From RYN-433 sp036558265 (GTDB taxonomy: Bacteria > Planctomycetota > Phycisphaerae > Tepidisphaerales > Tepidisphaeraceae), in NCBI GenBank assembly GCA_036558265.1, contig DATBFY010000394.1, positions 1-10,892 on the forward strand: a stretch of 10,892 bases of DNA, read 5' to 3'. A program made the position numbers and the translations under genes. Below, one piece after another: positions 6,715 to 10,892 of the stretch (positions are counted from its first letter, which is position 1; each line of letters opens with the position of its first letter). The notes under the pieces were generated by a model, which saw only the letters and a list, made by a program, of their open reading frames with translations, was not told the origin of the DNA and ran no database searches.

Positions 6715-8595
6715 GTCCGATTGGGTGACGACGCTCGTCCGATCAATCTCAATCCCCTCAAGCCTCTGCGTGCCTCCCCCCGGCCATGTGACTTCGATCG
6801 AATCGACCTTCGCCGCGCCGCCAAGGCCGAACGTGACCGGCAGCTCCGACTGCGAGAGGTAGCTCCGCGTCGCCATCACCTGCCGGTATTGAGTCAATCC
6901 CCCAGCCGTCAGCTTGACCCACGCCCCGATCGCATCGCGGTTGGTTCGCTTCCCGTCCCCCACGAGCTTCAGCCGCACCCAGTGATGCCCCCCGCGCTGG
7001 TCATTACGCAGCAGCAACGGCGGCCCGGCGACCTGCGTAAGCACCACGTCGAGATCGCCATCGCCATCGATGTCCGCAAACGCCGACCCACGCCCGACGA
7101 TCGGCTTGAGCAGATCGGGTCCGGCCTTCTCGATCGAAACCGGGACGAAGCCGCCCCGCGCCGTCGCCCCCGCATTCCAGAAGAGCTGCGCAGCTTGGCG
7201 GTAGGACTGGCTCTGCTGCACCTTGCCGATCTCCTCCTCGAGATGGCCGTTGGCGGTCAAGAGGTCCTGCCAGCCATCCAGGTCGTAATCGAAGAAGAAG
7301 AGCCCGAACTTGAGGGGCAGACGGCTCGCCGGGCCGACCCCCTCGGCGATCGCCTCGTCCGTGAACAGCATCGATGAGCCGGTCGACGAGACGTAGAGCG
7401 CCGTCATCTCGTTGGCGAAGTTCCCGATGCCGATCCCGATCGTGGCGTCGTTGCGGAACCGGGCGGCGTCGATCCCCATCGCGCCGCGGGCATTGCCGTA
7501 GGGATCGAACGCGACCCCGGACTGCGCACCCACCTCCTTGAACGTGCCATCCTTCTCGTTGTGGAAGACGAAGTTCTGCACAGTGTCGTTCGCGACCACG
7601 AAATCGACCCAGCCATCGCCGTCCAGATCGATCGGGACCACGCCCAGCGACTTGCCCACCGGCACGCCCAGGGCAGCGGTGTTGCGCACCTGCACCCCGG
7701 CCTTCACCGAAACGTCGCTGAAGTGTCCGCCGCCGTCGTTGTGATACAGGCGGCAGAACGCGCCCTGGAAGTTGGTGGGCGGGCCGTAGGCGCGCCCCAC
7801 GCCGACCAGCGAGTAACCGACCTGCCGGTCGATCTCCGGCGACCATCGGATGTAATTGCAGACGAACAGGTCCAACCGCCCGTCATTGTCGTAATCGACG
7901 AACGCGGCGCCGGTGCCCCAGTCGGCGGCGTCGCCGCCCACGCCCGCGGCAGCCGTCACGTCGCGAAACTTCCCGCCGCCCTCATTGTGAAAGAGACGAT
8001 ACCCGCCGACCGTCGTGACGAAGAGATCCTCGCGACCATCATTGTCGTAGTCGCCCCCCGCCACGCCCAGGCCGTAGAGCGGCACGTCCAGTCCGCACCC
8101 CGCCGTCACATCCGTGAAGTGGTCACTGCCGTCGTTGTGATAGAGCGCCGGCGTCGTGGGCGATTTCCCCGTCGGAATGTGGCCGGGCCAGTACGTGGCG
8201 TTGACGAAGAACAAGTCCGGCCGTCCGTCGCCGTCGTAGTCGAAAAACGCGACGCCGGATCCCATCGTCTCGGGGAGCAGCTTCTCGCCGTACGCGCCGT
8301 TGTTGTGCACGAAGTGAACACCGGCCGCGGTCGTGATGTCCGTAAAGCCCGCCTGAGGAACCGACGTCTCCGCCCGCTGCGGGTTCGTGGGCGCCGTGAA
8401 TGGGCTGATCTTCGTCGGCAGTCGCGCGGCCGGCCGCCGCGACGCGTACCAGAGAACCGCGCCGACCGCGACGATAATCATCAGCGCAACCAGCGACCAG
8501 CGCAAGGCGCGACCGATGACCGCGTCGTCGTGCTGAACCAGTTCGTCGGATTCGCCGATCGGCGTCGACTGAGCTTGCGGCGGTGTCTGTTCCAT
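6688..8595 (-). CDS. Membrane-anchored CRTAC1-family protein (FG-GAP/VCBS and ASPIC/UnbV)
   Basis: A 635-residue protein. Residues 1-30 are a short polar cytoplasmic tail. Residues 31-50 (ALRWSLVALMIIVAVGAVLWY region) form one membrane helix, followed by RR, so this reads as an N-terminal anchor with the rest probably outside; an uncleaved signal anchor is inferred. A propeller with FG-GAP/VCBS repeats follows, with loops at DYDGDGRPDLFF (119), DYDNDGREDLFV (182), DYDNDGRLDLFV (234), DLDGDGWVDFVV (323), DYDLDGWQDLL (436) and DIDGDGDLDVVL (508). Residues about 553-621 are the ASPIC/UnbV domain (RDAIGAWVKL, SYLSQSE, TFGLGG, VTWPGGG). The biochemical role of the family is not established. The start at 8595 lies 5 bp after the stop of the cytochrome gene, which points to coupled translation in one operon. 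The C-terminal QPRSGDKK and the stop lie inside the palindromic element, so the natural C-terminus may have been replaced. Confidence 0.92.
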   Translation of the reverse strand: MEQTPPQAQSTPIGESDELVQHDDAVIGRALRWSLVALMIIVAVGAVLWYASRRPAARLPTKISPFTAPTNPQRAETSVPQAGFTDITTAAGVHFVHNNGAYGEKLLPETMGSGVAFFDYDGDGRPDLFFVNATYWPGHIPTGKSPTTPALYHNDGSDHFTDVTAGCGLDVPLYGLGVAGGDYDNDGREDLFVTTVGGYRLFHNEGGGKFRDVTAAAGVGGDAADWGTGAAFVDYDNDGRLDLFVCNYIRWSPEIDRQVGYSLVGVGRAYGPPTNFQGAFCRLYHNDGGGHFSDVSVKAGVQVRNTAALGVPVGKSLGVVPIDLDGDGWVDFVVANDTVQNFVFHNEKDGTFKEVGAQSGVAFDPYGNARGAMGIDAARFRNDATIGIGIGNFANEMTALYVSSTGSSMLFTDEAIAEGVGPASRLPLKFGLFFFDYDLDGWQDLLTANGHLEEEIGKVQQSQSYRQAAQLFWNAGATARGGFVPVSIEKAGPDLLKPIVGRGSAFADIDGDGDLDVVLTQVAGPPLLLRNDQRGGHHWVRLKLVGDGKRTNRDAIGAWVKLTAGGLTQYRQVMATRSYLSQSELPVTFGLGGAAKVDSIEVTWPGGGTQRLEGIEIDRTSVVTQSDQPRSGDKK

Positions 8596-8600
8596 GCGCG

Positions 8601-10892
8601 TTATTTCGGGTAACCACCCTCGGCGACCTTATCCGTCGACCCCAGACCGGGGGCGCCTTCACGTTGCAACGAATGAATCACGATCGCCTGCGCCGCGTGA
8701 TCCCCCGCCGGATCGCGCAACCGCGCCGCCGCGATCGCCCGATCCCGCGCGTTGTCGTCCGGACGATATCGCTCGTGCAGCCGCCGGTGCTCGTCCGCCC
8801 TGGCCGCATCGCCAAGCTCCGCGTAGATCAACGCCAGGTTGTAGTGCGCCGTCACGTTCTCCGAATCGATCGCCAGCGTCTTCTCGAACGTGCCGGCCGC
8901 CTCGCGCAGCAGCCGCTCGCGCGCGGCCCGGTTCGCCGCCCCCCGCTCCATCTTCGACCGCTCGAACAGCGCCAACCCCAGCTCGTTGATCACCTCGTAA
9001 TCCTTGCTGAAGTCGAACCCGCGCTTATCCAGCTCCGGATACCGATCCTCCAGCACCCCCCGAAGCTGCGTGATCGCCTGATCCAAAAACCCGTTCTGCT
9101 TGTTCACCAGCCCCGTCAGCCACGCCACCGTCCACCGTGGCGCGGGCGGATCGAACTTGGCGGCACGACCCAGCGCCGCCACCGCCTCCTCAAGCCGCCC
9201 TTCCTTGTAGTAAACCCGCGCCAGGTTCAGCGGCCCATCCGCCCGCCCGAGCTTCTCGACCCGCTCGAACGCCCCCGCCGCCTGGATCAACTCCCCCTTC
9301 TCGCTTCCCTTGTCCCCCTCCAGCAGCAACGCGATCCCATAATCGTTCCACCGCTGCCATTCGACGATCGGCGACTTCTCATTGCTCGCCTTCGCGTCTG
9401 AGCCGTCGATCGGAAAGACGATCCGATCGCTCGCCAGCGTCGTCACCGGCAGATCGTTCGTGTAATCCTTCCCGAAGACATACTGCATATACTTCGTGTC
9501 GAACTTGCGATACTGCAGTTTCACCTCCACCGCCAGCGGCTCTTTCTGATCCGCCGGCACCGTCAGCGAGTAATGCACCACCTGCGCCGCGCCCGGCGGG
9601 ATCTGATGGTTATAGAGCGGCGTGAAGATGTCCTGCGGGTTCCGCCGATCGATCCGATTCCCATCCCGATCGAGCATGTAGACATTTACGAAATGCGACC
9701 ACGGGTCCACCTCGTTCTTCGCGCCCATCGCCCCGCTTCGACCGATGACTCTGCCCCCGCTCGTCGCTGCCACGTCTACCCAGACCTCATTCGAATCGAC
9801 CGTGCCCTGGGTAAACGGATGCCCCATCTTCACCGTGCGGATCACCGTCTCGATCAGGTACGTTTTCCCCGGCTTCAGCGCCGGCACGCTCGGCCGCAGC
9901 GGCCCAACCAGCGGCGAATCCACCGTCCCTCCCTCCTTGACCCCGAACAGATCGATCCGCATCACATCCTTCAAAAACGCCTGATGCGCCTTCACCGTCT
10001 CCGGATCCCCCAGGATGTGCGCAATCCCGGTATTCGCCGCCGGGAACAGGTGATTATGCACCATCAGCCTCGACGGATTCGCCGGATCGAAAAACTTCGC
10101 CCCAAAATCATCCGACGCCTTGAGCGGCATGTGACAAGCCGCGCAGTTCTCCTTCGCCACCTCCGGATAATAAAAACTCCGCGCCCCATGCCCCGACACG
10201 CCGCTGAGCAGGAACGTGTCGTAATGGTTCTGCCCGCGCAGGAACTCCTTGTAGTGATTCAGATCCTGCGGAATGCTCACCTTGTGGCACGTCGAGCAGA
10301 ACTCCGACGTGCGATGCACTTCGGGCTTCAAAAACGTCCGCTTGTGAAAATCCGGATTCGCCTTGATGAGCTGCCGATTCACCCACTTGAGCAGCGGGTT
10401 CGAGCTGAACGCGAACGGATAGTGGATCGGCTCCTCGATTGTGTAATCCGCGTTCCCGCGCGTGCTGTTCACCCGCGTGATCGCGTGGCAGGATGTGCAC
10501 GTGATCCCCGCCTGCGCCGTCGGATGATTGACGTCGTCGAAATTCGGATCATCGAACGCCCCGCTGAAGAACGGCACCACGTCGTGACACCCCGCGCACC
10601 ACCGCGCCGCCTTCACGTTCCCGTCGCGCTTGAGCGCCACCTGCCGCGTCTCCCGTACGCTGAACAGGTACGGCTTGTTGTTGAACGAGCTGAAATGGTG
10701 CGCCGAGTGGAACCACCCCTTGAAATTGTCCCGGTGGCACTCCTCGCAGTACCGATCCATCATCAGCGTCCTGGCGGGGATGAAATTCCCGCTGGCCGTG
10801 CGCGCCAGCGACGGGTTGAAATACTTCTCCCCCTCCTTGGGCGCCATCGCGTTCCACCGCCGCGGGTCCTGCGCGTTGAGCACGATCATCCC
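8601..10892 (-). CDS. Multihaem cytochrome c with C-terminal TPR region, 5' end outside window
   Basis: The frame is open to the window edge (763 codons visible). The first ATG, at 10889, is probably internal because no signal peptide follows it, and haem attachment needs export. Counting from that ATG, five CXXCH haem c motifs are visible: CEECH (48-52), CAGCH (98-102), CTSCH (131-135), CSTCH (198-202) and CAACH (249-253). They lie among many His residues that could be axial ligands (FHSAHHF, NHP, NHLFP). More haems may lie upstream. Residues about 310-495 form a beta-rich region without obvious motifs. Residues about 510-705 carry TPR-like helices (DGPLNLARVYYKEGRLEEAVAAL region and AHYNLALIYAELGDAARADE). 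The arrangement suggests a periplasmic or surface electron carrier with a protein-interaction tail, in the broad cytochrome c554/multihaem class. The redox substrate is unknown. The stop at 8601 is 5 bp before the CRTAC1 start. Confidence 0.9.
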   Translation of the reverse strand, partial: GMIVLNAQDPRRWNAMAPKEGEKYFNPSLARTASGNFIPARTLMMDRYCEECHRDNFKGWFHSAHHFSSFNNKPYLFSVRETRQVALKRDGNVKAARWCAGCHDVVPFFSGAFDDPNFDDVNHPTAQAGITCTSCHAITRVNSTRGNADYTIEEPIHYPFAFSSNPLLKWVNRQLIKANPDFHKRTFLKPEVHRTSEFCSTCHKVSIPQDLNHYKEFLRGQNHYDTFLLSGVSGHGARSFYYPEVAKENCAACHMPLKASDDFGAKFFDPANPSRLMVHNHLFPAANTGIAHILGDPETVKAHQAFLKDVMRIDLFGVKEGGTVDSPLVGPLRPSVPALKPGKTYLIETVIRTVKMGHPFTQGTVDSNEVWVDVAATSGGRVIGRSGAMGAKNEVDPWSHFVNVYMLDRDGNRIDRRNPQDIFTPLYNHQIPPGAAQVVHYSLTVPADQKEPLAVEVKLQYRKFDTKYMQYVFGKDYTNDLPVTTLASDRIVFPIDGSDAKASNEKSPIVEWQRWNDYGIALLLEGDKGSEKGELIQAAGAFERVEKLGRADGPLNLARVYYKEGRLEEAVAALGRAAKFDPPAPRWTVAWLTGLVNKQNGFLDQAITQLRGVLEDRYPELDKRGFDFSKDYEVINELGLALFERSKMERGAANRAARERLLREAAGTFEKTLAIDSENVTAHYNLALIYAELGDAARADEHRRLHERYRPDDNARDRAIAAARLRDPAGDHAAQAIVIHSLQREGAPGLGSTDKVAEGGYPK

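Noticed and set aside
7561..9401. Long plus-strand open frames (7561-8613 and 8583-9401) opposite the CRTAC1 and cytochrome genes
   Set aside because: They are shadows of well-supported genes. Their Arg/Val/Pro-heavy composition is as expected from antisense reading of Asp-rich repeats.

Overview
The window is GC-rich and densely coding, with about 85-90% of its genes on the minus strand. The gene content suggests a member of the Planctomycetota, possibly a Phycisphaerae-type lineage. It combines a PEP-CTERM surface protein, CRTAC1-type proteins (FG-GAP/VCBS propeller plus ASPIC/UnbV domain), lipoproteins with long Pro/Ala/Thr linkers, and a multihaem cytochrome fused to TPRs. This combination is also seen in Acidobacteria and Verrucomicrobia, so the phylum is an inference and no marker gene is present.

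Layout, left to right. Positions 1-211 (minus) hold the first 70 codons of a lipoprotein cut by the window edge. Positions 278-1831 (minus) encode a PEP-CTERM beta-helix surface protein with a strong ribosome binding site. Positions 1832-2116 are a divergent intergenic region with an AT-rich core, an inverted repeat and a weak promoter candidate. Positions 2117-3139 (plus) encode a nitrilase-superfamily amidase with a complete catalytic set. It overlaps tail to tail, by 28 bp, a 1123-residue lipoprotein at 3112-6483 (minus) built from TPRs, FG-GAP/VCBS repeats, an ASPIC/UnbV domain and a large C-terminal region. Positions 6534-6714 hold a striking 181-bp mirror-symmetric repeat element. Positions 6688-8595 (minus) encode a membrane-anchored CRTAC1 protein. 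Positions 8601-10892 (minus) encode a five-haem (in the visible part) cytochrome c with a C-terminal TPR region, 5'-truncated by the window edge.

The cytochrome, the CRTAC1 protein and the TPR/CRTAC1 lipoprotein read in the same direction, the first two only 5 bp apart. They look like one extracytoplasmic module: a haem electron carrier plus two propeller/UnbV proteins anchored to membranes. Its substrate is unknown. The most unusual non-coding feature is the 181-bp element between the second and third of these genes. Its two 47-bp ends are inverted copies of each other whose internal hairpin stem has changed at three base pairs, each by compensatory substitution. The element also supplies the last eight codons and the stop of the CRTAC1 gene. 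No RNA genes, CRISPR arrays or transposases were seen.
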